Below are positions 36,167 through 44,680 of a DNA stretch of 64,000 nucleotides, one piece after another. The stretch covers positions 25,388-89,387 of the forward strand of contig NZ_WQLV01000019.1 in assembly GCF_009753675.1 (NCBI RefSeq), in the 5' to 3' direction. Position 1 is the first letter of the stretch, and each line of letters starts with the position of its first letter. Source of the stretch: Parasedimentitalea huanghaiensis (lineage in GTDB: Bacteria > Pseudomonadota > Alphaproteobacteria > Rhodobacterales > Rhodobacteraceae). Under the pieces are notes generated by a model, which was given only the letters and a program-made list of their open reading frames with translations, was not told the origin of the DNA and did not search any database. Position numbers and translations under genes: made by a program.

Positions 36167-36832
36167 TCATCGCTTTTTTGCGAGATACTCGAACTCTGTT
36201 TTTCCTGCTTTTATCGCCAGCTGCACCCAATCATTTTCCAGGTCAGGAATCTCGACTTTTTCTACGGTTACTTCAATTAAGCGCGTTGTATACTTGAGTG
36301 ACTTTACCACTGTCTCGCCGAGGAAATTCAGGAAACGATCCTGATCTGGTGGGTAGTTCAGATCCGTCTCCCCTTCAAAAATCTTGTGGCCAGAGGATGG
36401 ATCTGTGTAAGTATTTATTACAGTTTCAAGTACCCACCAAGACAGCAACAATGGTTGTCCAGATTCCTCTTTTCCCAGAGTAGTATAAGCATGCGGTTGC
36501 CACTCAAATGTCTTGGCGGTTAGATCTGGGACAAGATGGCCGACATACTTATTCCGGATATATTTGAAGAACTCGAATGCCTTGGAAAGTTCACTGTGCA
36601 TTGTAGCGAGTTCAGGATGATCTTTGTAGAGCGTTCTCGAGATACCAGCGACATCAGCGACATTGGCGATCTCCAGCATGATATAGCGGAATAGTATTTG
36701 CCGCAGGCTGTGGGCCTCGATTGCTGCGTCAAGCCCTTCCTTGTCGAAGCCGACATTGTTTGCAGCGTTATGCGCTGTCTGTAATCCGTGTTGTGCTAAC
36801 ATCGCCGCAGAGCAAATATGTCGATAGTCCAT
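36167..36832 (-). CDS. Helical protein with a HEPN-like R-x5-H motif
   Basis: 221 residues, mostly helical. Near residue 93 the segment YIRNKYVGHL gives R-N-x4-H, the spacing of the catalytic RNase motif of HEPN domains (R-x4-6-H with a polar residue after Arg). HEPN proteins are common toxins and effectors in defence islands. No antitoxin-like gene is adjacent, and overall family membership is not certain. It begins at the ATG at 36832. Confidence 0.55.
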   Translation of the reverse strand: MDYRHICSAAMLAQHGLQTAHNAANNVGFDKEGLDAAIEAHSLRQILFRYIMLEIANVADVAGISRTLYKDHPELATMHSELSKAFEFFKYIRNKYVGHLVPDLTAKTFEWQPHAYTTLGKEESGQPLLLSWWVLETVINTYTDPSSGHKIFEGETDLNYPPDQDRFLNFLGETVVKSLKYTTRLIEVTVEKVEIPDLENDWVQLAIKAGKTEFEYLAKKR

Positions 36833-37243
36833 TGTTCGTGATCATCTCAAGTTTATGCTCCGTAAGCAGGAACCTCTATTTTAATACATACAATCAAATA
36901 TTTAATGTCAACTTGAACCACCGCATGTAAACTCGAAGAAGGCAATATAGCTACACGCCCTGTCCAACAGTCGGATTTGCGACATTGGGTGAATCTGGGG
37001 CGCTCTGACGTAGTTCATGTTCCCGAACATGCCACGGAATCTACTGACCGCTGCGATGACGGGCCGCGTCGCAGCATTGCAAGTTCGGGGCGACTGACCT
37101 GTATGGGCCGTTCGCTACATTTTTGAGTGAGTGAAATGGCCCAATTGCTGCACCATGCACATTTCGACTAGAAGGGTGGCAAGCAGATATTTGCTGCAAG
37201 TGCAAAGGGTGTTGTTTCAAACCGCCGAAGCGGACCTTGGAGT
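36833..37243. other. Intergenic region, decayed sequence
   Basis: 411 bp without a supported gene. The sequence near 37,010-37,140 looks like old degenerate DNA, with no intact reading frame or recognisable transposon end. Confidence 0.4.
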
Positions 37244-39106
37244 TTACTGGGATTCTTCTAGAGGGAAGAAGCCATAGCGTCCCAATGTGGTCGATTTTGT
37301 GAACTTAGTGATTCCCTCACCTTCGGAAAACTCCGAAGGGATTGATTTTCTATTTTCTAAGATAATGGTCTGGGTCGACGTCCAAGTCGCCAGTGATTGA
37401 AGGAATCGTAGATTAACATCCGTCTCAGACAAATCGTCAGCATCATCTTCAGGCTTCTCGTATGCCAATAACGGTGAATCAAGAATTACAAACCCAGGAT
37501 GGGGCAACCGCTTGTCTTCAGTGAATTTGAGTAGACCAAGTGTCGCTGCGGCATGCGTTATTGCTCGATGGCCTTTACCGTTACTAGAGCGGTGTTTGCC
37601 ATTGATTACAAAGTCCCTCGTTTCTTTGTCGAAATGAACGATTGGTTTCTTCGCTAACCCCCATGCATCCAAGAAGCTTGCCACGCGCTTTGACAGTTCG
37701 AAGAGTGGTTTGGTAGGCAAAGGCGAACTTACATCGTCCTCGGTCGTTTCTGTTCGTGACTCTTGCTCAATTTCGCGCTGTTTCTGATGAAGTCGATCTA
37801 AGTTTTCGAACAACTCAATGTTTCGCTCAACTTCGGACTTTTTGTCTAGAAGCTCTGAGAACCGGCTTCTCTGTACGGAGACCTGCGGACTGATGTCGCT
37901 CAAACGGCTGCTTGCTCGCTCAAGGGCCTGTTTTGTTTCTGGAAGTTGCTGCTCAACGTCTGACTGTTCCCACTGCAGCGTTTCCACAACATCTTTCAGC
38001 TCGCTCTGTAGAGAACGAACCTTCGCCTGCTCCCCCTCGGCTGCCGTTACAATCGCTTCGGTGCCTAAGCCGCAATCCTTAGTAGGGTCATGGGATTCCG
38101 GCTTGGCTCCGCACATTGGACAATTTCCCGATGGTAGTGCATAGAATAAGGTGCCCGCTTCTCTGATGTTTTCTAACCTCGTCAGATCAATCGTGTACTG
38201 ATGATCAAGAAGTGCAAACCGTGCCAACATCTCCGAGATTTCTGACAGTCGATCTTGGGCTTCAGTTAGATCAGATCGCTGTTGATTGCGTTCGATCAAG
38301 GCTTCACGATAATTAGCCTCAGTGGAACTCAAGACTTGTCGCTCTGAATCTAACGATTCTTCTATCCGTGTAATTTGTGACTGCATCTCTCCTCTGAGAT
38401 CGTCTTCATCACCAAGGCTCGAAATCTGTTCTTCGCTCTCTTCGATGAATTCAGACAAGAGCTGCAATCTAGCTCGTCTGGAAATTACTATCCGCTCTTT
38501 TTCCTCAGGTATCAGTTTACGGTCATCCACTCCGGTCAATAGAAAACGTAGACGTGATTTGTCTGCGGTAGCGCTTACATATTGTTCGCTAATGAACGGC
38601 GAAACCTCACGTTGAATATCTCTTTCGCTTATCATCAGAAGTGGCGCGAGGTTGCGCAAGGTCAGACTTACTTTTTCGTTCTTTTGGTTTTTTTTCAGTT
38701 CCTTGCCAGAAAGATCCAGACGCTCCAAAATGAAATCTCGGATAGACTCATTTTTTTTCGTTGGATTTTTGGGCCGTAGGACTACGCCCTCCTGGTCTTC
38801 TGGCGCTTCGAGATGTGTACCATTGTAACAAGTGAAACTCCCACCGTTTATGCTTCTCACAAAAGTGTAGGAGCCATTTTGGGAAAACTCTATTCCCAGT
38901 AATATCTCTTCGTAGCCGTCGTGTTCTGGTAGCTCCTTGAGGGCACTATCTCGGCCAAACATGAAGTCGATTGCATCTAGGATCGATGACTTACCGGTAT
39001 TAGAAGGGCCGTAGATTAGGTTGAGGCCTAAGCCAAATTCAATTTTCGCTGGAGCTTTGTGTGGCCCTTTAAAAACAAGATGGGTGAAGTGCATGGTGTT
39101 ACTCAT
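37244..39106 (-). CDS. SMC/Rad50-like ABC ATPase of an ABC-3C type defence cassette
   Basis: 620 residues. Walker A is GPSNTGKSS at residues 33-41 and Walker B is FVILDSPLL near 536-545. Between them lie two coiled-coil arms separated by a CPMC zinc-hook-like motif near residue 328, as in Rad50. It is the third gene of a minus-strand operon with an effector nuclease and a small middle component. That is the arrangement of ABC three-component (ABC-3C) systems, in which the ATPase is thought to sense invader DNA and license the effector. Its ATG overlaps the middle gene stop. Confidence 0.8.
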   Translation of the reverse strand: MSNTMHFTHLVFKGPHKAPAKIEFGLGLNLIYGPSNTGKSSILDAIDFMFGRDSALKELPEHDGYEEILLGIEFSQNGSYTFVRSINGGSFTCYNGTHLEAPEDQEGVVLRPKNPTKKNESIRDFILERLDLSGKELKKNQKNEKVSLTLRNLAPLLMISERDIQREVSPFISEQYVSATADKSRLRFLLTGVDDRKLIPEEKERIVISRRARLQLLSEFIEESEEQISSLGDEDDLRGEMQSQITRIEESLDSERQVLSSTEANYREALIERNQQRSDLTEAQDRLSEISEMLARFALLDHQYTIDLTRLENIREAGTLFYALPSGNCPMCGAKPESHDPTKDCGLGTEAIVTAAEGEQAKVRSLQSELKDVVETLQWEQSDVEQQLPETKQALERASSRLSDISPQVSVQRSRFSELLDKKSEVERNIELFENLDRLHQKQREIEQESRTETTEDDVSSPLPTKPLFELSKRVASFLDAWGLAKKPIVHFDKETRDFVINGKHRSSNGKGHRAITHAAATLGLLKFTEDKRLPHPGFVILDSPLLAYEKPEDDADDLSETDVNLRFLQSLATWTSTQTIILENRKSIPSEFSEGEGITKFTKSTTLGRYGFFPLEESQ

Positions 39107-39606
39107 CTGTAAGATCTTCCTAAGCTGACGTCAGAGATTTGGAACTCTGTTGACCAGCGATCAAACGCCACATTGAACACTTTGAAAAATGAATTTGGGC
39201 CCAATTCTCCAAAAGTTGAAACCGCCCATTTTGCTCTTTCAATCAGTTTTTTAAGGTATGGATTTGCAAGGCTGTCGAGGAATACGGGAGCCAAATCCGT
39301 TGAAACATAAAGAATCTGCGCATTAGAAATTCTAGTTGCTACTAATCCCTTTGCCTCCATCAACGCCAAGCCTCTTTGAATCAGAGGGCGTCGGACAAGC
39401 AGTTCTCCATTCCGTTGCTGGACTTGAGGATGAAGGCTGGTTGGGCCGCCGGGCATATCGCTTGAATGCACGATCATGTGGTCGAATGCCAAAAGCTGTT
39501 GAATGTCATATTCATGTGGACAACCAGCAGACAATGCACAAAGTGCGCGAAGACCTGTCTCAAATGCGCTGTTGAAAACTTCTTCAGGGGCGAGTGTTTC
39601 AGTCAT
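39103..39606 (-). CDS. ABC-3C middle component-like protein
   Basis: 167 residues, helical with a winged-helix-like centre: LRALCALSAGCPHEYDIQQL near the N-terminus, LVRRPLIQRGLALMEAKGLV and ISNAQILYVSTDLAPVFLDS in the middle, and LIERAKWAVSTFG near the C-terminus. This pattern fits the ABC-3C middle components that link ATPase and effector. It overlaps the effector gene by 8 bp and the ATPase gene by 4 bp, so all three are translationally coupled. I did not find catalytic residues. Confidence 0.7.
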   Translation of the reverse strand: MTETLAPEEVFNSAFETGLRALCALSAGCPHEYDIQQLLAFDHMIVHSSDMPGGPTSLHPQVQQRNGELLVRRPLIQRGLALMEAKGLVATRISNAQILYVSTDLAPVFLDSLANPYLKKLIERAKWAVSTFGELGPNSFFKVFNVAFDRWSTEFQISDVSLGRSYR

Positions 39607-40696
39607 CTTTCGGAACCCACGTCAGCTCATCTTCGTTTGCAAGTTGATGACAAATGCCATGTCGATCCTGAACCTTGGTAACTTGGATTAAGCCATTTTC
39701 TGTCAGTTGAATGGCACTGGCTCTATCGATCACCGCTTTCATCCGAGCGGCGCCATGTTTGTGCTCATCATCGCATGTGTCGATTACTCCAGAATAAATT
39801 TCGGATTGGAGTGATTTGAAAGTTCCGTCTGGAACTGAATCGCGAGCAAAGCTTTTCAGAGATTCCGCATGGAAGAAGGCCTCTCGTTGGCGACCGTAAT
39901 GCGCCTCAAGTTTTGAGTATGAAGCAATGTTCCCAGCCGTTATTACTACGTTTTCCTTGTCAGAATAGGCTTCGTATAGCTGCGAAATATATCTCGATTC
40001 GTCCTTTAACGGTTCCGCCGATGGTTCTTTTGCTGCCGGGCGTTGCGGTAATCCTCCGCCAAAGCGAATGATATAGTAAGGTGTTTTCCTATGGTCTTCG
40101 ATGACTTCGTGTCGTGGTTTATACTGGAAGATTGAAAAATCGACTTCATCTATGAACTTAGCAAACTCACCGCTCAACTCTATGGTCTGCTTGGAAGTTA
40201 TCTCAGTTGCACACCAATCATCCCATTTTTCGAGCACTTTGTCCTTCAAATCCGATGAATTCAGGAGCAGCTTCTTCAGTGAGGGCCCGCAATCCTTGGG
40301 CGCAAAGAAATAGTACTTTCTGGGCAGAGAAATTTTCCCGTCATACGCGTGCCAGATCAGCTTTCCGATTTCTGGGATTGCGGTGTTGGGGGCGAGCGGG
40401 GCACCAGTGTAGAACTTGCACTGATAGTTGTCCCATTCTCCGTCAAATCCTTTGTCGGTCACGAAGCCAGCAACGTCAATTCCGTAGTCGTTCGCGCCAC
40501 CAAGACGGTCTACCAAGTGATACTTGGTTTTTTGGAACTGCGCCCATTCCTTTATGAAATCTTCCCAATCTCCTGCCGTAATCAGCAATAGATGTTGATC
40601 AGGAGAGAGGAGCTTTCCCGACTGTGCTGTAGCACTATTTAGGGGGGGCTCATTTTCTGGAGGGGCGATGCCCGCGCTATCTGGATCGATTTTCAC
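39599..40696 (-). CDS. ABC-3C effector: Mrr-like restriction nuclease domain plus C-terminal signalling domain
   Basis: 365 residues, first gene of the cassette, GTG start. The N-terminal half resembles a PD-(D/E)xK nuclease: GGANDYGIDVAGF with Asp74, then WDNYQCKFY with Gln92-x-Lys94, the Mrr/REase pattern D-xn-Q-x-K. The C-terminal 130 residues (ESRYISQLYEAYSDKE onward) look like the conserved C-terminal domain of ABC-3C effectors. Predicted role is DNA cleavage when activated by the ATPase and middle component. The exact effector class is inference. Confidence 0.72.
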   Translation of the reverse strand: MKIDPDSAGIAPPENEPPLNSATAQSGKLLSPDQHLLLITAGDWEDFIKEWAQFQKTKYHLVDRLGGANDYGIDVAGFVTDKGFDGEWDNYQCKFYTGAPLAPNTAIPEIGKLIWHAYDGKISLPRKYYFFAPKDCGPSLKKLLLNSSDLKDKVLEKWDDWCATEITSKQTIELSGEFAKFIDEVDFSIFQYKPRHEVIEDHRKTPYYIIRFGGGLPQRPAAKEPSAEPLKDESRYISQLYEAYSDKENVVITAGNIASYSKLEAHYGRQREAFFHAESLKSFARDSVPDGTFKSLQSEIYSGVIDTCDDEHKHGAARMKAVIDRASAIQLTENGLIQVTKVQDRHGICHQLANEDELTWVPKDD

Positions 40697-41013
40697 TAAT
40701 GCACTGCCGATTAATTCTCTAAAAATGTTGCAGCGGAACTCTCATTTTAGCCGCCCATAGTTCAACCTTAGGTTTTTATTGAACAAACGCAAGGCCGTCG
40801 GATCCAACTTCTAACAAGGTGGCTTTGTGGTACTCGCCATGCGGCCTCTATGGTCTGCCAAGACGGTGGGGTAAGTAGCCAGATATGCTCAGTCCTAGAG
40901 AACGTGTCTGCCAAGGTGATTTCTGCGCCCACAGTAGAAAGCTGAAAAGATGTTTTTTGCTGAGGAGCCAGCCTAGAGCTTGATTGCCTAACACCCCTCA
41001 ATAAGGATGAAAT
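40697..41013. other. Intergenic region, nothing convincing
   Basis: 317 bp. A 77-codon minus-strand frame exists but has no ribosome binding site, and its composition is not protein-like. The right end carries the AAGGA for the small gene at 41014. Confidence 0.4.
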
Positions 41014-41169
41014 ATGGAAGGCCTTGCTGTCCTAGTCATAATTCTGATCGCCTACTTTTTACCTGTCTACCTTGTGGTCTCAATGGCGTCCGGTCGTGGC
41101 CGGTCAGTTTTCATTTGGGCTCTTCTCAGTGTTTCTATTGGCCATTCTGGGGGATGCTCCAGGACTTGA
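41014..41169 (+). CDS. Very small membrane protein, probably frameshifted
   Basis: 51 codons starting at an ATG 6 bases after AAGGA. The N-terminus (MEGLAVLVIILIAYFLPVYL) is a membrane helix, followed by a basic loop (SGRGR) and the start of a second helix (SVFIWALLS). The adjacent frame continues with WPFWGMLQDLTKKARNSD to a stop at 41234, so a one-base shift near 41,130 would join them into a two-helix protein of about 74 residues. The helix-basic loop-helix form is reminiscent of superinfection immunity proteins. It is either a short protein or a pseudogene. Confidence 0.4.
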   Translation: MEGLAVLVIILIAYFLPVYLVVSMASGRGRSVFIWALLSVSIGHSGGCSRT

Positions 41170-41259
41170 CGAAGAAAGCTCGCAACAGTGATCCGGTCAC
41201 ACTAGAAACCACACAGGGGCTGGCTGACGGTTAGATCCAATGAACCACATCACCCTTTC

Positions 41260-41835
41260 TCACAAGTTGTTCTGTGTGTGACCTTTTGAAGTATTAAAGA
41301 TCGCCATTTCCAGACAACGGATGTCGGTTGCACAATAACCATATTCTTCACGAAGCCAGGACCTTATTCTCGAGATCATGCTCGAGTATTGCTCAACACT
41401 TGAGTGACAAAATTCAAAGTAACGTACGTAATTACGACGTGTGTTTGCCCCCTGGTAGGATTTCAGACCAAACGCCAGCGCAACACGGGAATCCCAAATT
41501 GGGAAAACTTCTGGATTGATAAAGTGAAGGAATTTGCTCGTCCCTATCCAGCTATTCCCTATGAACGGTTTTGACTGCTTCAAATAGGCCCGAGCATTTT
41601 TTTGGTTTATTCCACGCACCGCGCTCAAATTAAAGTCCTCATAGTGTAAGGTGGCCTTAAGTATTGTGGGCATCCATCCATATGTGGCTAGAGACAAAGC
41701 AACTAGATCCTCAGGATTTTCGCATTTGGAGGCAAGGCTGAGAAGGGCTGGATACTGCTGCCCATAAGAGTCGTTGTCTAAGTGCCCTATTAGCGCGTCT
41801 GCCGTAGGTTCAAACCCCGCCTCAAACTCAAACAT
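41260..41835 (-). CDS. Hypothetical protein with a SKFLHFINPEVFPIWD motif
   Basis: 191 residues. The most distinctive stretch, SKFLHFINPEVFPIWDSRVAL near residue 100, occurs in several uncharacterised families found near phage and restriction genes; a helix-hairpin-helix-like NQKNARAYL lies shortly before it. The start at 41835 is chosen because GGAGA is 5 bases upstream; an ATG 12 bases earlier is possible. It follows the 41853 gene closely and may be co-transcribed. Function unknown. Confidence 0.6.
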   Translation of the reverse strand: MFEFEAGFEPTADALIGHLDNDSYGQQYPALLSLASKCENPEDLVALSLATYGWMPTILKATLHYEDFNLSAVRGINQKNARAYLKQSKPFIGNSWIGTSKFLHFINPEVFPIWDSRVALAFGLKSYQGANTRRNYVRYFEFCHSSVEQYSSMISRIRSWLREEYGYCATDIRCLEMAIFNTSKGHTQNNL

Positions 41836-41852
41836 AGAATTCTCCATATTTT

Positions 41853-42332
41853 TCAGCTATCTAGGGAAAAGCCGTCCGCGCCCAAACGTTTCTGGGCGGC
41901 GCGAACAACATCTGGTTCAAAACGATTGGCAAACCTGAGAACAACAGCTTCCGCGCTCATATCCAACATATCCCGGTCCTGTAGAAGGAAATAGCCCTCT
42001 GAAGGTTTGGGCTGCAACGCCAGATCAGCCAGCGTTTCTTGAACACCCACGCGGGTGATTTTTTGACGAGTTCGACTGAGCCTTATAGTTTTGCCTCTCT
42101 CATCGCTCAACGCTAACTCCAGTGCTGTGATACTCCTCCAGAAGTCGCTGACCATCTCATCGTTGGGGTCATCGCTATTGGCTGCGGAAGAAATTTCGAT
42201 GAGCCGTCTCCGCGCCGCATCTTCAATATCGGTCGCTCCCTCACGCAAGGCGTTCGAAATCCAATTGTTCAGCTTTGCAGAGTCCGTACAGGTCACAATG
42301 ATTTCGAGCAGTTTGGAATGATCTGAAGTCAT
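41853..42332 (-). CDS. Hypothetical helical protein
   Basis: 159 residues, hydrophilic, largely helical, no family recognised. AAGGATCC precedes the ATG. The segment VGVQETLADLALQPKPSEGYFLL and the C-terminal AVVLRFANRFEPDVVRAAQKR have no clear motif. It sits between the ABM gene (10-bp gap) and the 41260 gene on the same strand, probably one transcription unit. Confidence 0.55.
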   Translation of the reverse strand: MTSDHSKLLEIIVTCTDSAKLNNWISNALREGATDIEDAARRRLIEISSAANSDDPNDEMVSDFWRSITALELALSDERGKTIRLSRTRQKITRVGVQETLADLALQPKPSEGYFLLQDRDMLDMSAEAVVLRFANRFEPDVVRAAQKRLGADGFSLDS

Positions 42333-42342
42333 TTGGGATCCT

Positions 42343-42660
42343 TTACTGGAACGGCGACAGGATGTGTATCACGCGGTCGGCCAGCATGTCTTTGGTGGAG
42401 GCGCTGTAAGCCTTCATATGCTCCGATGTCGCGTGTGCGCCAAGGGCCGCCATGCTGGCCCATTTTTCAACGACGACAAAGATATCAGGGCCAAATAAGG
42501 TTTGCATCGGACCTGCGTTTTCGGTGTCGACTGTGGCCTCATATGCGATGCAGCCATCTTCGGCCAGAACAGTAGGTACATTAGCATTAAACAGTTCCAG
42601 AACAGCCTCGCGCTGGCCCGGCTTGGCGGTGATGATGGCAAACACGTGGACTGTAGACAT
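42343..42660 (-). CDS. ABM-domain (putative quinol monooxygenase) protein
   Basis: 105 residues forming one antibiotic-biosynthesis-monooxygenase ferredoxin-like domain: VFAIITAKPGQREAVLELF, then GCIAYEATVD and DIFVVVEKWASMAALGAHATSEHMKAY, the His-containing helix typical of YgiN-type quinol monooxygenases. ABM proteins act as cofactor-free oxygenases or heme-degrading enzymes. The start at 42660 has AGGAAACC upstream; an earlier in-frame codon is less likely. Confidence 0.8.
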   Translation of the reverse strand: MSTVHVFAIITAKPGQREAVLELFNANVPTVLAEDGCIAYEATVDTENAGPMQTLFGPDIFVVVEKWASMAALGAHATSEHMKAYSASTKDMLADRVIHILSPFQ

Positions 42661-42994
42661 AACCGGTTTCCTGTTGGTTGAACTTGGAATTTGTCTGAGG
42701 CTAACGGCCGGGCAATCCGACTGCAACTGTTGGGGATGGTGCTCCAGATAAACCTATCTCATGAATTCGTTGTTGGTAGCTGGCTTCCGAATGGCGATGC
42801 GACCGCGTTGTTCATTGGAACGACAGTAGTTGCCGAAGGCTGGAACTGGGATGGCGAAAGACCTAATTCCAACATGATGACGACATCGAAAAAACAGCGC
42901 CCCAAATGTCAAAGATATAACATCAGCAACAAGAGCGGCAGGCGGCCTCAATCAGGCGCTTACGGATTACTGGGCACGTTGAGAATTGGCCATG
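42661..42994. other. Intergenic region, nothing recognised
   Basis: 334 bp between the ABM gene and the end of the HNH-fusion gene. Overlapping frames on both strands lack ribosome binding sites and family similarity. Confidence 0.4.
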
Positions 42995-44680
42995 TCAGCA
43001 TTCGCCGTTTCGCACTTCAGCAATCCTGGCGTTTTCGTTGTCTGGAATTTGAAGGTTGTACTCGATTGCCACCCTCATGAAATGAGTGATGTATTGGCAG
43101 CGAAAACTGTCGTCTGGGGGAAGCCAACCGACCGGACCCTTTGCGCCTTTGTCTTGGTTCACCTGATCCATTACCGGAAAAAGGTTCGCTGGGTCATTGG
43201 CAAATTCCGCACGTCGTTCGGGCGACCAGCTATGAGCCCCACGGTCCCATGCCCACTTCAAAGGCACTAGGTGATCAATGTCCACGTCCCGAGCGCGAGT
43301 GAATGTTTTGCCCGTGTATTGGTCCAGCCACTCTCCTCTAACAACCAAACACTTGTTGCGGGATAGTTTGACATCCTGAGTGGATAGGCTTGCGAGAATC
43401 TCATGCCGAGTATTCATGCAATCCTCATCAGCATCAGCCCATCCGCCAAATAAATTCCGGTCATATCGGGCAATCTGCGTTTGTGTTTCGATCTCCTCCA
43501 GCAGCGATTTTCGGTTTGGAGTGGCGGCAAAAACAACACGCCGAGAAGCCGCCTTATCTTCTTGGCCATCCTTCAAGACAGGTCGCACTGAAGAATACCC
43601 AACAGCGATCAAATGTTTCCTAGCCCATTCAAGAACTTCTGTGTCTGGTACAAAATCCAAACAGGTTCTCAGAACAGCCTGAGACCTTTGCTGACTCAAA
43701 TTCAGATTTCCAAGGTATGCTTGCCGTGCTGTTGACTGAGAGCGCCATTCTGACGAGGCGTGGCCCTCGATTTTCACTTCAGATAGGTCGACGCCAGAGT
43801 TTTTCAGGACAGCAAGCCACGGGCCACATGCCTGGGCCAGAAACCTTCCAAGCACGGGGGTAATGTGTGACTTACCTTGCTCGAAGAGCGCGGTGTCAGG
43901 AAGAATGATCGCACCTGTGCTGTCTATGTTCCCCCCGACCCCAGCCACCATATCCCCGAGCTCGCTACGTAATGCTTCAACGAGCGCCGCCTCCTGGGCC
44001 TCGGCATTCTTAATCCTGCTGGAGATCCCCTCAAGAGTCTGTCCTGCACTCTCAATATCGTCCAAAGCCTGTGCCGTGGCCAACAGATCGTCGATTGTTT
44101 GACCTGAATTGTTGAGAGTTTCCAGAATTTTGGCCGTCGCTAGTAGTTCATCCAGGCTGCGTCCACTGTCATTAATTTCAGCAGCCGCATCGCTGGATGC
44201 AATCAAGTCAGCGATATTCTGACCAGATTCGACAAGCGCTTCCAAGGCGCCCATCTCGCTAAGAATTTTCTGAGCTTCTTCATCCTCGACCAAGTCGGCC
44301 AGATCCCGCTGCATATCTTCCGGAAGACTGGATGCGGCATCCATTAGCCGACGAACGTCATCGGTATCAATGAACCGCCACTTCTCCTGAGGCAGCTCGA
44401 CACTTGCAGGAGAAGAGAAATCCACACCCTCCCTCCTAAGTCCTGCAAAGGCCATCAGGGATCCATCCTGAGCCGCCACGAGAACAGTTTGCCGATGCTC
44501 CAAAGAAAGCTTTTTGAAAGCCTCTACTTCGGGAGTGATTTCCTTTTGCATTTCCTTTTGCCAGAACCCAAACAGTAGGAGCAGTGCAAAAGAAATTAGG
44601 ATGAACGCCTCCGCCATGGTCAGGCCCATGATTGCGCCGCGGCGGTAACTACGATCAGTGTCATTGATGTCAGTCGGCAT
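42995..44680 (-). CDS. ZorB/MotB-like membrane protein fused to a secreted-type HNH nuclease
   Basis: 561 residues. A short N-terminus with three Arg precedes one membrane helix (about 17-40) that carries Glu24 within GLTMAEAFILIS, like the ion-path acid of MotB/ZorB. Residues about 45-250 are helical and include four copies of a roughly 20-residue repeat (GQNIADLIAS, GRSLDELLAT, GQTIDDLLAT, GQTLEGISS). An OmpA-like peptidoglycan-binding domain follows (about 255-395; LPDTALFEQGKSHITP, then VKIEGHASSEW). The C-terminus (about 410-545) is a DUF1524-type HNH nuclease with the Asp-His pair near 469-470, and DEDCMNTRHEIL and FRCQY cysteines as in exported nucleases. The gene overlaps the ZorA-like gene by 11 bp. 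Confidence 0.82.
   Translation of the reverse strand: MPTDINDTDRSYRRGAIMGLTMAEAFILISFALLLLFGFWQKEMQKEITPEVEAFKKLSLEHRQTVLVAAQDGSLMAFAGLRREGVDFSSPASVELPQEKWRFIDTDDVRRLMDAASSLPEDMQRDLADLVEDEEAQKILSEMGALEALVESGQNIADLIASSDAAAEINDSGRSLDELLATAKILETLNNSGQTIDDLLATAQALDDIESAGQTLEGISSRIKNAEAQEAALVEALRSELGDMVAGVGGNIDSTGAIILPDTALFEQGKSHITPVLGRFLAQACGPWLAVLKNSGVDLSEVKIEGHASSEWRSQSTARQAYLGNLNLSQQRSQAVLRTCLDFVPDTEVLEWARKHLIAVGYSSVRPVLKDGQEDKAASRRVVFAATPNRKSLLEEIETQTQIARYDRNLFGGWADADEDCMNTRHEILASLSTQDVKLSRNKCLVVRGEWLDQYTGKTFTRARDVDIDHLVPLKWAWDRGAHSWSPERRAEFANDPANLFPVMDQVNQDKGAKGPVGWLPPDDSFRCQYITHFMRVAIEYNLQIPDNENARIAEVRNGEC

Noticed and set aside
40768..41001. 77-codon minus-strand frame before the small membrane gene
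   Set aside because: No ribosome binding site and no protein-like hydrophobic pattern.
42691..43080. 129-codon plus-strand frame overlapping the end of the HNH-fusion gene
   Set aside because: Overlaps the conserved C-terminus of a real gene and has no recognisable domain.
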